Assembly: GCA_026416955.1 (NCBI GenBank)
Contig: JAOAEE010000025.1
Coordinates: 1 to 46,437, forward strand
Source: Ignavibacteria bacterium
Lineage (GTDB): Bacteria; Bacteroidota; Ignavibacteria; Kapaibacteriales; UBA2268
Direction: 5' to 3'
Length of the DNA stretch: 46,437 nucleotides
Shown: in pieces, positions 27,160-35,903 of the stretch
Layout of the letters: every line of letters begins with the position of its first letter
Numbering within the stretch: position 1 is the stretch's first letter
Translations under genes and position numbers: made by a program
The notes under the pieces: model-generated
The model's database searches: none
What the model was told of the DNA's origin: nothing
Seen by the model: only the letters and a program-made list of their open reading frames with translations

Positions 27160-28926
27160 TTAAAATCCAATTAGGGGCCAATAAATCGAAACAACCAATG
27201 CATAGATGAAAACACAAGAAAAAGACCTTAACAGAGAAACTTTAAGGAAGTCCATTTGCGAGAAGTAGCCAGTGCTGTAGGAAATCAAAGTCGGTGGGCA
27301 CCCAATCACAAGCCAGACAAAAGTTGTTGCTGCTGGAAGTATCAAAGCAATGTGTTTGACGTTAATGCCCAAGGTTTGTGCCAAAGGCAACATAATTGGC
27401 AAGCAAAGTGCTGTTGCTGCTGTATTGGACATAAAACTTGTGATAAAGGAGCCAAAAATTCCAATGCCAAAATATTGAATAAGTTTACTCTGACCTATTA
27501 ACAATGGAGCAAATTGGTCGGCAAGCCATTTCCCAGCGCCCGTGTCGAGCATTGCAGTTCCCAAAGAAACACCAGCACCAAAGACCAACCAAGCTTCCCA
27601 AGGAAACTTGCTTGTAATTGTCTTGAATTTCACATATCCCAAACCACATATTAAAGCAAGAGCAAGAGCAGAAACCACGCTTACGTGTAGTTTAGTAATA
27701 TCGCCAACTGCCCAAAGAATGAAGCATATAGCAAAGATGATAGCTACTCCCTTTTCCTTTTTGCTCATCGGGGGTAATTTAGTTTGGATTTCAAACGGAA
27801 TTTCTTTCATTCTTGGTGGAAACATTAAATATATTACCAAGTAAGTAGTTAGAGAGAGAAAAATAACAGTTGGAAATTGGCAGACCATATACTCGACGAA
27901 ACCAATGTGGACGCCAGTGTATTTTTCGAGAAAATCGACAGCAACTGGATTTCGTCCACCACCAAGGATTGTTCCGTGGCCGCCAGCACCAGCGCTCAAA
28001 GGAATAAGAATTGTAAAGAATTTCGATAGATTATTGCTATTCTGTGGGGTTATATTTAATTTGTGGAAAACTGGCATCATCGAGAATAGAAAGATGATTG
28101 TAATAGTTGCATCGTGGAATACAGTGGACAAAAGAGAAGAAACAACGCAAAGAAACAAGGAAAAAGGTATTAGTTTGCGTCCACCCATTTTTAAGATGCC
28201 AACAAGAATTCGATTTGTTAGACCAACTTCGTTAATAATAACACCAAACATAATAATCATCATAACAAACATAACTGCGGGCGAAGCAAAAGGGACCCAC
28301 GCAGCTTCTGGTTTCTGAATATTAAGTATAACAAGACCAGCACCGACAAGTAAAGCGGTAATACCAATCGGAATTACCTCGCTTACCCAAAGAATAACTA
28401 CAGTCATAAGAAAAGCAAGGAAACGATGTCCTTGGGGCGAAAGGCCTTCGGGCGTTGGCAACAGATAGATAATCAACCCAACCCCAAAAGCAAGTACTAA
28501 TTGAAAGATGATAGATTTTGTGGATTTGGCTCCCTTCTCCTCGTGTTCCGCAATAAGGAACTTTGCTTTGGTACGAGCGTTGTTGAGAACATCGACAAGT
28601 TTTTCGATATCTACTGGTTTTTGCAAGTAATTGAAAGCGTCCAATTTAGCCATTTGGGTTGCGCTTTCTGTATCGCCGTGACCAGTAAGAATAACTACTT
28701 GGACTTCGGGGCGAGTGGCTTTAATTCTCTTCAAAACATCTTCACCGCTGATATCGGGCATTTTTAGGTCGAGAAGCACAACGTCGATTGCCTTGTCCTT
28801 TGTAATTAATTGTTCAACATCTTTCCCCGAGGTTCTTGTAACCACATCGAAACCACGCAACTTAAGTTGTTCCGAAATGCTGTTTAGAAAAAGTTCTTCG
28901 TCGTCGATAATTAATAATTTGCTCAT
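27160..28926 (-). CDS. Receiver domain fused to SLC13/DASS-type anion transporter (588 aa)
   Basis: Residues 1-120 are a complete receiver domain (Asp53 in LLDLKMPD, Thr81 in LTGHG, Lys103 in YLQKP). After a charged linker (about 121-135) comes a 12-helix-like permease. Its SLC13/DASS features are GHGTILGGGRNPVAV (318-330), SFMSNTAATALCLPIMLP with the second SNT motif at 500-502, and GYFSQMDFLKV near the C-terminus. The first SNT motif of the family appears replaced by HDAT at 271-274, so ion or substrate specificity may differ from Na/dicarboxylate carriers. The frame is uninterrupted, so this is a true fusion. It sits 2 bases after the CBS gene and directly before a second receiver. Phosphorylation of Asp53 probably gates transport; that is inference. 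Confidence 0.88.
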   Translation of the reverse strand: MSKLLIIDDEELFLNSISEQLKLRGFDVVTRTSGKDVEQLITKDKAIDVVLLDLKMPDISGEDVLKRIKATRPEVQVVILTGHGDTESATQMAKLDAFNYLQKPVDIEKLVDVLNNARTKAKFLIAEHEEKGAKSTKSIIFQLVLAFGVGLIIYLLPTPEGLSPQGHRFLAFLMTVVILWVSEVIPIGITALLVGAGLVILNIQKPEAAWVPFASPAVMFVMMIIMFGVIINEVGLTNRILVGILKMGGRKLIPFSLFLCVVSSLLSTVFHDATITIIFLFSMMPVFHKLNITPQNSNNLSKFFTILIPLSAGAGGHGTILGGGRNPVAVDFLEKYTGVHIGFVEYMVCQFPTVIFLSLTTYLVIYLMFPPRMKEIPFEIQTKLPPMSKKEKGVAIIFAICFILWAVGDITKLHVSVVSALALALICGLGYVKFKTITSKFPWEAWLVFGAGVSLGTAMLDTGAGKWLADQFAPLLIGQSKLIQYFGIGIFGSFITSFMSNTAATALCLPIMLPLAQTLGINVKHIALILPAATTFVWLVIGCPPTLISYSTGYFSQMDFLKVSLLRSFSCVFIYALVVSIYWPLIGF

Positions 28927-28928
28927 AC

Positions 28929-29501
28929 TTAGTCTCCATTTTTATTTAACTTTCCACATTCGGTCAAGATGCAGTTTTCAATTTCATTTATTAAATCGGA
29001 AGTTCTTAGAATACCAACCACTTCGTTCCCGCGTTTAACTAGGACAGAAAGGCATTGCCACATAAGTATTTTATGGATAGCAAGGGGAAGTGTCTCGTCT
29101 TCGTCGACGCTTTCTTCAACGGACTGCATAATATCTTCGACTTTGATTTTTGAAGCAAGGGAGCATAGATCTATAGTGGGTTCTTGCCAAAGAGAAAATT
29201 TTTCGAAAAGAGTTTCGATAAAATCTGGACTAAGGCTGACACGGGAAAGTTTGTCAATATCGAAAAGGTCTTTGTATTTTGGCTCCAACCCCTTTAGAAA
29301 AGCAAAGTGCCCGACTTTACCTATTACCTTATTGTTTTCGTCCAAAACCAAAACAGCCCTATATTGCGGAACATTAGGTGGGGCATTTTTTACCGCTTCA
29401 TTCAAACGAACAATAGCATCCAACATCGAGGCGCCTTTTCGGATAGTTGGATACATTTCGATAGGAACCATAATGTCTTTAACTTTCTTTTGGCTAATCA
29501 T
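28929..29501 (-). CDS. CBS-pair domain protein (190 aa)
   Basis: Two CBS motifs: one after VKDIMVP near the start, with AVLVLDENNKVIGKVGHFAFLKG, and one after VEDIMQS, with CLSVLVKRGNEVVGILRTSDLINEI. CBS pairs bind adenine nucleotides or SAM and often regulate transporters and channels. A long central insertion (about residues 70-120) lies between the halves. It is the first gene of the operon and is followed 2 bases later by the receiver-transporter fusion, so an energy-state input to transport is a reasonable inference. No DNA-binding or catalytic domain is attached. Confidence 0.88.
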   Translation of the reverse strand: MISQKKVKDIMVPIEMYPTIRKGASMLDAIVRLNEAVKNAPPNVPQYRAVLVLDENNKVIGKVGHFAFLKGLEPKYKDLFDIDKLSRVSLSPDFIETLFEKFSLWQEPTIDLCSLASKIKVEDIMQSVEESVDEDETLPLAIHKILMWQCLSVLVKRGNEVVGILRTSDLINEIENCILTECGKLNKNGD

Positions 29502-29662
29502 TTTTACCTCAAATAATTAATAATGTAGAAACAAAATAATTAAATAGAATTTTGCATTGCAATTATAGAAAACAAGTTGTATTCTTTGTGTTGTTTGCTT
29601 TTTTGGAGATTGTTTGAAAAAAATGTTTAAATTGCATTGAGATATTTATTATTAATAAATTT

Positions 29663-30592
29663 ATGAGTATTAAATTTTTACCACCTTTTGGTGTTTTGTT
29701 TTGTTTTTTGAGTTTCGTTTTGTTTAGTTCACATTTGAACTGTAAATCATACTTAGCAAACGAGAGCAACTTAAGAATCGAATCGGATACATCGTTGCAA
29801 ATAAGTACAAGCCAATTTTACAAGTTTGTTTTAGTCGACGATAGCGAGATAATTGGTAGATTGGACAGTACTAAAAACGATATTCACTACGTTTCGACAC
29901 AAACGGGGATAGTTATCCCAATTCCAAAGGACAAAATCAAGAAAATAGTGAAATTGCGAGGAGAGTTTATCGAAGGCAAGTTTTGGAGGTACGACCCAAA
30001 TCGAACCCGACTTTTGTTCGCCCCAAACGGAAGAGCACTTGAAGGTGGAGAAGGTTATTTTTCTGTTTATCAAATATTTTTCCCTATGGTAACTTATGGA
30101 GTAACAAATTTTTTGGCATTAAGTGGTGGGGTAAGTCTTTTCCCGGGGCTCGAGAAACAATTGGTCTATGGGAATATAAAAGTAGTACCATACCAAGCCG
30201 AGAAATTCAGCATTGCTGTTGGAGGTTTTATTACAACGGGGTTCGAGGAATTCACTGGTGGAATACTTTATTCTTGTGCTACCTATGGAACAAACAACAA
30301 TTCCATTACTGTCGGGGTGGGGCTTCCGTACGAAGAGTGGAAGACCGGCAAAAGCCCAATTATACTTCTTGGCGGGGATGTACGCATTTCGAACAGTTTG
30401 AAGTTCATAACAGAAAACTGGATTGTAACAAGTAGTTACAAGGAGTTTGTTTTTTCTGCAGGTATTCGATGGTTCGAAGAGCGATTAAGCGCCGATTTTG
30501 GTTTCGTGTCAACTTTAGAATTGATAAAAAGTTCTTCTGGGCTTCCAGCAATTCCTTGGATTGGTTTTGCTTACAATTTTAAGTTAAAATAG
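29663..30592 (+). CDS. Hypothetical exported envelope protein, beta-rich (309 aa)
   Basis: Signal sequence at about residues 5-27 (FGVLFCFLSFVLFSSHLNC). The Cys at its end could be a lipobox Cys, though the context is not strong. An N-terminal SH3-like stretch (FVLVDDSEIIGRLDSTKNDI) is followed by strands with Gly and aromatic alternation (GVTNFLALSGGVSLFPG, FSIAVGGFITTGFEEFTGG) ending in GFAYNFKLK, as in small outer-membrane barrels. Family not recognised. It is divergent from the CBS-led operon and stands alone, 125 bases before ileS. Confidence 0.65.
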   Translation: MSIKFLPPFGVLFCFLSFVLFSSHLNCKSYLANESNLRIESDTSLQISTSQFYKFVLVDDSEIIGRLDSTKNDIHYVSTQTGIVIPIPKDKIKKIVKLRGEFIEGKFWRYDPNRTRLLFAPNGRALEGGEGYFSVYQIFFPMVTYGVTNFLALSGGVSLFPGLEKQLVYGNIKVVPYQAEKFSIAVGGFITTGFEEFTGGILYSCATYGTNNNSITVGVGLPYEEWKTGKSPIILLGGDVRISNSLKFITENWIVTSSYKEFVFSAGIRWFEERLSADFGFVSTLELIKSSSGLPAIPWIGFAYNFKLK

Positions 30593-30661
30593 AAAAAAAT
30601 TTAAGTTTCTAATTTTTTAACAAGAAAATCCAGTAAAACTCTATTCTTCCTTAAAGTTGTT

Positions 30662-30692
30662 TTTGTTAAATCCTTAAAAATTATTAATTTTG
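30662..30692 (+). promoter_or_regulatory. ileS promoter, Bacteroidota sigma-A type
   Basis: TTTG at 30662-30665, a 19-base spacer, then TAATTTTG at 30685-30692: a full match to the Bacteroidota housekeeping consensus TTTG-N(17-23)-TAnnTTTG. Transcription would begin some 5-8 bases downstream, leaving an untranslated leader of about 20 bases before the ATG at 30718. Confidence 0.65.
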
Positions 30693-30717
30693 CTGTCTAT
30701 TTTTAGCAGGTTTCGTT

Positions 30718-33700
30718 ATGTTTGAACCGTTTCCGGAAAAATATAATTTTTCTGAACTTGAACATAAGATATTAGATTTCTGGGACAAAGAGAAAATTTT
30801 TGAAAAGTCTTTGGAATTGAGAAAGGACGCACCATTTTTCAGTTTCTACGAAGGACCACCTACGGTAAATGGAAAACCCGGTCTTCATCATCTTATGGCT
30901 CGGACAATAAAGGATACAGTTTGTCGATACAAATCGATGCAAGGGTATTACGTTCGCCGTCAGGCTGGATGGGACACACACGGCCTTCCAGTTGAACTTG
31001 CTGTTGAACAATTGCTTGGTTTTAAAGTTAAGTCCGATATAGAAAAGTTTGGAATTGATAAGTTTAACCAAAAATGTAAGGAATTTGTTTACTACAATAT
31101 CGAAATGAACCAAGGATGGCGCGATTTAACCCGGCGGATGGGGTATTGGCTCGACTTAGATAGAGCATATATTACTTGTACGAATGAATACATCGAATCT
31201 CTTTGGTGGGCATTGAAACAATTCTTCGACAAGGGTTTAATTTACAAAGGGTTCAAAGTTGTACCGCAATCCCCGACTATCGAAACGCCTCTTAGCAGTC
31301 ACGAACTTTCGCTTGGATACAAGGAGGTTCGAGACCCAAATTTGTTTATTATCCCGCGCATTGTGAGTTCGCCAATTAAAAGCATTGTTGGTGCGCATTT
31401 GCTTGTATGGACAACAACGCCTTGGACTTTGCTTGCTAATGTTGCAATGGCAGTTGGCGAGGATATCGATTATGTTTTTGTTGAAAATCGAAGGAAAGTA
31501 AAAGAGCAAGAAGAAACTTTCCGTCTTGTTCTTGCTGAAAGTAGATTATCCGTACTCGATGGGGAAACAAAAGTTATCGAGACTTTCAAAGGGAAAGAAC
31601 TTGTTGGAACAGAGTATGAGCAAATTTTCCCATATGCTAAATTGGATAAAGAAAAATATCCACAAGCACTAACAGTTTTGCCGGGGGACTTTGTATCGAC
31701 AGAAGAAGGAAGCGGAATAGTGCATATCGCACCAGCATTTGGCGAGGACGACTACGAGATGCATAAAAAATTCAAAATCCCGTTCGTACAACCAGTTACT
31801 CCCAATGGACATTTCACCGAAGATATGGGAGAATTTGCTGGAAGAGCAATAAAGGACTTTGTCTATCCCGACCACAAGGAAGAAGGAGCCGACCGCGACA
31901 TAATTCGGGCATTGAAACAGATGGGCAAAGTCTACAAGGCCTCGTTCGACTATGTTCATAGTTATCCACATTGCTGGAGAACTGGGAATCCAATAATGTA
32001 TTATGCGCGGGAATCTTGGTTCATAAGATCGCCCCAATATCGAGATTTGATGATAGAATTGAACAAACAAATAAATTGGCAACCACCCGAAATTGGTTCT
32101 GGTCGGTTTGGGAATTGGCTTGCAGAAGTCAAGGATTGGTCGCTTTCCCGCGATAGATATTGGGGAACGCCGCTTCCAATATGGGTCTCGGAGGATGGAA
32201 CCGAAAGTTTTGCTATCGGTTCTATTGCTGAATTGAAGGAAGGATTTATTCTCGACGAAAATGGAAATCGAATTTATTTAAAAGATGCAGAAATAGAAAT
32301 CGATTTGCATCGCCCCTTTGTAGATAAAGTATTTTTCGAGCGAAACGGCAAAATATTCAAAAGAGTATCGGAGGTAATCGACGTTTGGTTCGATTCTGGG
32401 GCAATGCCTTTTGCACAATTCCATTATCCTTTCGAAAATCAAGAACTTTTCGAAAAAAGTTTTCCCGCAGACTTTATAGCAGAAGGAGTCGACCAAACTC
32501 GCGGCTGGTTCTATACTTTGCACAACATAGCGACAGCAATTTTCGGAAAGCCAGCCTTTAAGAACATTGTTGTAAACGAACTTATTCTCGACAAAACCGG
32601 CGAGAAAATGTCGAAATCGAAGGGAAATGTAATCGACCCCTTCGAGGTTATGGAAAAGTATAGTGCAGACGCAGTCCGCTGGTATTTACTTGTAAATAAT
32701 CCACCTTGGAAAGCTACGCTTTTCAACGAAGATGATATCGAAAAGAGTATACTTTCGGACTTTTTCCGTTCGTTGGTTAACTCCTATTCATTTTTTGCAT
32801 TGTATGCAAATATCGACAAATACACTGGCGAAGAACCACAAATACCTATTGATAAACGATTAGAAATCGACCGTTGGATTATATCGCGTTTGAACACACT
32901 GATTCGCAATTATAGAAAAAATATGGACGAGTTCGAGTTGACTCGTTCCTTCCGTTCAATTCAAAATTTTGTTATCGATGAACTTTCGAATTGGTATATT
33001 CGGCGCAACAGAAGAAGATTTTGGAAAGGGGAGAACGACGAGGAGAAACTTTCTGCTTATCAAACTTTGCACTATGTTCTTTTGAATGTAGTAGCGTTGA
33101 TGGCTCCTGCTGCGCCATTTATTTCGGAAATGCTTTATAGAAGATTGCGCCGACCGGAGCAACCCGAATCGGTTCACTTGCTCGATTTACCCTTTGCCGA
33201 CGAAAGCCTTATCGATAGCGAACTCGAAGAAAAGATGGGGCTCGCACAAACTATTGTGAAAATAGTTCGTTCTTTGCGAGAAAAAGCAAAAATCCGTACT
33301 CGCCAACCTTTGCAAAGAATTTTGGTTCCAGTTCTTAATCCCCAACAACGAAGGAATATTCAATATTTCGAAGAGATAATCAAGGAAGAAATAAATGTTA
33401 AAGAGATTGAGTATGTTTCGGCCGATACGGAAATAGTGAAGAAAAAGGCAAAACCAAACTTTAAAGTGATTGGAAAGAAATTTGGAAAAGCCACACAATC
33501 TGTTGCCGAAGCCATCAAGAATTTATCGCATCAAGAAATTGTGAAACTCGAAACAAGCGGAGCTCTCGAAATTGATGTTCAAGGAACAACACAAACCATA
33601 CAACTCGAAGACATAGAAATTTATAGCGATACACTCGAAGGTTGGCTTGTTGGAACAGAGGATAATATTACAGTTGCTCTCGATACACAAATTACAGAAG

Positions 33701-33966
33701 AGCTAAGGAACGAAGGGATTGCACGAGAGTTTATCAATAGGATACAGAAACTACGGAAGGACTCGGGATTTGATGTAACCGATAGGATAGAGATATTTGC
33801 AAGCGTACCAGAGGAATTCGTTCGGCCTTTGACAATGATGAAAAGTTACGTTTCTTCGGAAACCCTTGCCGAGAAATTCGAGTTGGTCAATCATTTGGAA
33901 AATCCAGCAGAAATCGATATCGATGGTAAAATTTTGCAAGTAAAAATAAACAAAATAAATAATTGA
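30718..33966 (+). CDS. ileS: Isoleucyl-tRNA synthetase, IleS2-like (1082 aa)
   Basis: Charges tRNA-Ile and edits valine. The HIGH position reads GLHH (55-58) within PTVNGKPGLHHLMAR, the form usual in Bacteroidota and close to the eukaryotic-type IleRS, which is often naturally mupirocin-resistant. GWDTHGLPVE follows, then the CP1 editing domain with LLVWTTTPWTLLANVA, KMSKS at 630-634, and the anticodon-binding domain and C-terminal extension. The length is as expected and nothing is broken. A well-formed Bacteroidota promoter lies upstream; the DksA-like gene follows after 46 bases and lspA next, a familiar order in this phylum. Confidence 0.97.
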   Translation: MFEPFPEKYNFSELEHKILDFWDKEKIFEKSLELRKDAPFFSFYEGPPTVNGKPGLHHLMARTIKDTVCRYKSMQGYYVRRQAGWDTHGLPVELAVEQLLGFKVKSDIEKFGIDKFNQKCKEFVYYNIEMNQGWRDLTRRMGYWLDLDRAYITCTNEYIESLWWALKQFFDKGLIYKGFKVVPQSPTIETPLSSHELSLGYKEVRDPNLFIIPRIVSSPIKSIVGAHLLVWTTTPWTLLANVAMAVGEDIDYVFVENRRKVKEQEETFRLVLAESRLSVLDGETKVIETFKGKELVGTEYEQIFPYAKLDKEKYPQALTVLPGDFVSTEEGSGIVHIAPAFGEDDYEMHKKFKIPFVQPVTPNGHFTEDMGEFAGRAIKDFVYPDHKEEGADRDIIRALKQMGKVYKASFDYVHSYPHCWRTGNPIMYYARESWFIRSPQYRDLMIELNKQINWQPPEIGSGRFGNWLAEVKDWSLSRDRYWGTPLPIWVSEDGTESFAIGSIAELKEGFILDENGNRIYLKDAEIEIDLHRPFVDKVFFERNGKIFKRVSEVIDVWFDSGAMPFAQFHYPFENQELFEKSFPADFIAEGVDQTRGWFYTLHNIATAIFGKPAFKNIVVNELILDKTGEKMSKSKGNVIDPFEVMEKYSADAVRWYLLVNNPPWKATLFNEDDIEKSILSDFFRSLVNSYSFFALYANIDKYTGEEPQIPIDKRLEIDRWIISRLNTLIRNYRKNMDEFELTRSFRSIQNFVIDELSNWYIRRNRRRFWKGENDEEKLSAYQTLHYVLLNVVALMAPAAPFISEMLYRRLRRPEQPESVHLLDLPFADESLIDSELEEKMGLAQTIVKIVRSLREKAKIRTRQPLQRILVPVLNPQQRRNIQYFEEIIKEEINVKEIEYVSADTEIVKKKAKPNFKVIGKKFGKATQSVAEAIKNLSHQEIVKLETSGALEIDVQGTTQTIQLEDIEIYSDTLEGWLVGTEDNITVALDTQITEELRNEGIAREFINRIQKLRKDSGFDVTDRIEIFASVPEEFVRPLTMMKSYVSSETLAEKFELVNHLENPAEIDIDGKILQVKINKINN

Positions 33967-34012
33967 AAAATAAATAGTTTTTTTTATTATTGCATTTTTA
34001 TTCGAGGTTGTT

Positions 34013-35146
34013 ATGCCAGCAAAAAAACAAAAAAAGGACGTTGAACAAGATTCTTCCAGTTTGAATGCCAAGCCGAAGAGAATGTGTAAGCCAAGAAAGA
34101 AGGTAGAAGAAACACCGACGGAGGCGAAAGTCGAACTTGCTGCCAAGTCGACAAACGAAGTTACTGTCGTTGAAAAACCCAAAAGGGGATGCAAACCTCG
34201 AAAGAAAGTCGAAGAGATAAAAACCGAGCCAATGGAAGAAACAAAAAAAGCAAAATCGAAAAAAACCAAAACGACAGTAGATTTGAGTGAAAAAATTGAA
34301 ACTACCAAGAAAATAGAAGAACCAGAAGTAACAAAAAAGGGCAAAAAAACTTCGTCCAAAGTTTTAGCAAGCGAAACAGATATCCAAGTGGAGACAAAAG
34401 AGAAAATAAAAGCCTCTGGGAAAAAGGGAACCTCCAGAACAAAAGAAACGGAAATAGAAGAGAAAAAAGAAGTTAAAAAAGGAAAGAGCGCAGCAACAAA
34501 AGCCAAAGCCAGCAAAGCCGAAAGTTCTGTAGAAATTGAAACTGCCGAGATAGAAAAAGAAGAAAAGACCGCAAAGAAAGAAGAAAAAAGTTCTGCAGAA
34601 ACAGTTGTCAAAGTGAGCAAAGTGAAAGGCAATCGGAAGTTGACAGAAAAGGACCGCAAAGAAATCGAACAGCAATTAGAAGAAGAGAAGGCAGCCGAGA
34701 AAGCAAAGAAAGTTTCTGCACAAAGACCCCCAGTTCGATATTCCGACGAAGATTTAGAGATTTTCCGAAAAAGAATTCTGGAAGTAAAAGCCGAGGCGTT
34801 GGAAGAATTGAATATGCTAAGGGAAAGGCTCGAGGATTTGAATTCGTACGACTTGGCAGAGGAAGGTTCGATATACTCGATGCATATGGCAGAACAAGGT
34901 TCCGAGATTTTCGAAAAGGAGAAGGTTTATGCTCAAATACAAAGGATAAACGAATATATCAAGAAACTCGATGAAGCATTGAAACGAATTGAAGACAAAA
35001 CATATGGGATTTGCCGTGTGTGCGGAATTTTAATTGCAAAAGAGCGGTTGCTTGCCGTTCCAATTACAACTCTTTCGGCATCCTACAAAATTCATAAGAA
35101 ATGTCCAGAAGACGGTATCGATAGAATTGAACCTCTTGGCAAATAA
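34013..35146 (+). CDS. DksA/TraR-type zinc-finger protein with long basic N-terminal tail (377 aa)
   Basis: The C-terminal 150 residues match DksA/TraR: two helices forming a coiled coil (YSDEDLEIFRKRILEVKAEA onward) and a zinc finger with Cys334, Cys337, His361 and Cys364 (CRVC...HKKC). The third ligand is His instead of Cys and the loop is longer (23 residues) than in Escherichia coli DksA. The N-terminal 230 residues are low-complexity Lys/Glu/Thr/Ala with two copies of a basic motif, KPKRMCKPRKKVEE (20-33) and KPKRGCKPRKKVEE (55-68), which resemble histone-like or AT-hook tails. Related proteins bind RNA polymerase and tune transcription; the tail may add DNA binding. It sits between ileS and lspA. 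Confidence 0.8.
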   Translation: MPAKKQKKDVEQDSSSLNAKPKRMCKPRKKVEETPTEAKVELAAKSTNEVTVVEKPKRGCKPRKKVEEIKTEPMEETKKAKSKKTKTTVDLSEKIETTKKIEEPEVTKKGKKTSSKVLASETDIQVETKEKIKASGKKGTSRTKETEIEEKKEVKKGKSAATKAKASKAESSVEIETAEIEKEEKTAKKEEKSSAETVVKVSKVKGNRKLTEKDRKEIEQQLEEEKAAEKAKKVSAQRPPVRYSDEDLEIFRKRILEVKAEALEELNMLRERLEDLNSYDLAEEGSIYSMHMAEQGSEIFEKEKVYAQIQRINEYIKKLDEALKRIEDKTYGICRVCGILIAKERLLAVPITTLSASYKIHKKCPEDGIDRIEPLGK

Positions 35147-35285
35147 TTATTATATGAATTTAGTTCATCAATAAATGAAATACAAAAACATTTCAAGGGG
35201 AATTTTCAATTCACAAAGCAAAGGAAAATCCTTGTTAAATAAAGAAAGACCTCGAAGGCAAAACTAAGAAAAGAAGAGAGTCTGT

Positions 35286-35903
35286 ATGGATAAGAGAACG
35301 AAAATTGTTTTTATTATTGTTGTATTATTAATTGCCTTGGACCAAATATCGAAATTGCTAATTTACGACCATTTTCAAGTGAAGCACATTGGCAACGATT
35401 TTTACACAATTTCGCCAGAAAGAAGCGAAATTAATATTATAGGTGAAGTAGTAAAGTTTGTTTATGTCGAAAATGCTGGAATGGCTTTTGGTATTCAATT
35501 CGGCGAGTTCAAGATTATATTGAGTCTTTTTTCAATTTTTGCAAGCATATTATTGGTAATTATTATATATAAATTAGCGCAATTTCCATTTGTAATTCAA
35601 TTTGCCTTTGGATTGATTTTGGCTGGAGCAATTGGTAATCTAATAGATAGAGTATTTTATGGGGTGATTTTTGGCTATGCTCCACTCTTTTACGGCAGAG
35701 TAATAGATTTTGTTCAAGTCGATATTCCCGACATAAAAATTGCCAACATAATAAATTATACTCATTGGCCAGTTTTTAATGTTGCAGATTCTTGTGTTTC
35801 TATTGGCGTTGTTTTGTTAATCCTTTTCAATAAGCATATTCCAAACTTTTCTGTTTTATTTGGCAAAAAGCAACAAGAAACAACGCCCAATGGAACAGTA
35901 TGA
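35286..35903 (+). CDS. lspA: Lipoprotein signal peptidase LspA (205 aa)
   Basis: Inner-membrane aspartyl protease that removes signal peptides from prolipoproteins. Four helices, with the N-terminal LIALDQISKLLI, then VYVENAGMAFG, and catalytic aspartates Asp121 in GNLIDR and Asp168 in FNVADSCVSIG. It is longer than the usual 160-170 residues, because of a loop with DHFQVKHIGNDFYTISPERS after the first helix and another around the YAPLFYGRVIDF segment. Insertions here are common in Bacteroidota. GAGAG precedes the ATG. Its last 14 bases overlap the pseudouridine synthase start, so the two are translationally coupled. Confidence 0.95.
   Translation: MDKRTKIVFIIVVLLIALDQISKLLIYDHFQVKHIGNDFYTISPERSEINIIGEVVKFVYVENAGMAFGIQFGEFKIILSLFSIFASILLVIIIYKLAQFPFVIQFAFGLILAGAIGNLIDRVFYGVIFGYAPLFYGRVIDFVQVDIPDIKIANIINYTHWPVFNVADSCVSIGVVLLILFNKHIPNFSVLFGKKQQETTPNGTV

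Noticed and set aside
28062-28070. Single TGTGGAAAA inside the receiver-transporter gene
   Set aside because: Isolated and coding; not part of a cluster.
34070-34215. Direct repeats in the DksA-like gene considered as CRISPR or tandem DNA repeats
   Set aside because: The repeat is at the protein level (basic motif), with only two copies and no spacer structure.
33751-34659. 302-codon open frame on the minus strand opposite the end of ileS and the basic tail of the DksA-like gene
   Set aside because: Its product is almost all Ser, Phe, Val and Thr, the mirror of Lys/Glu codons on the other strand. It overlaps two well-supported genes.
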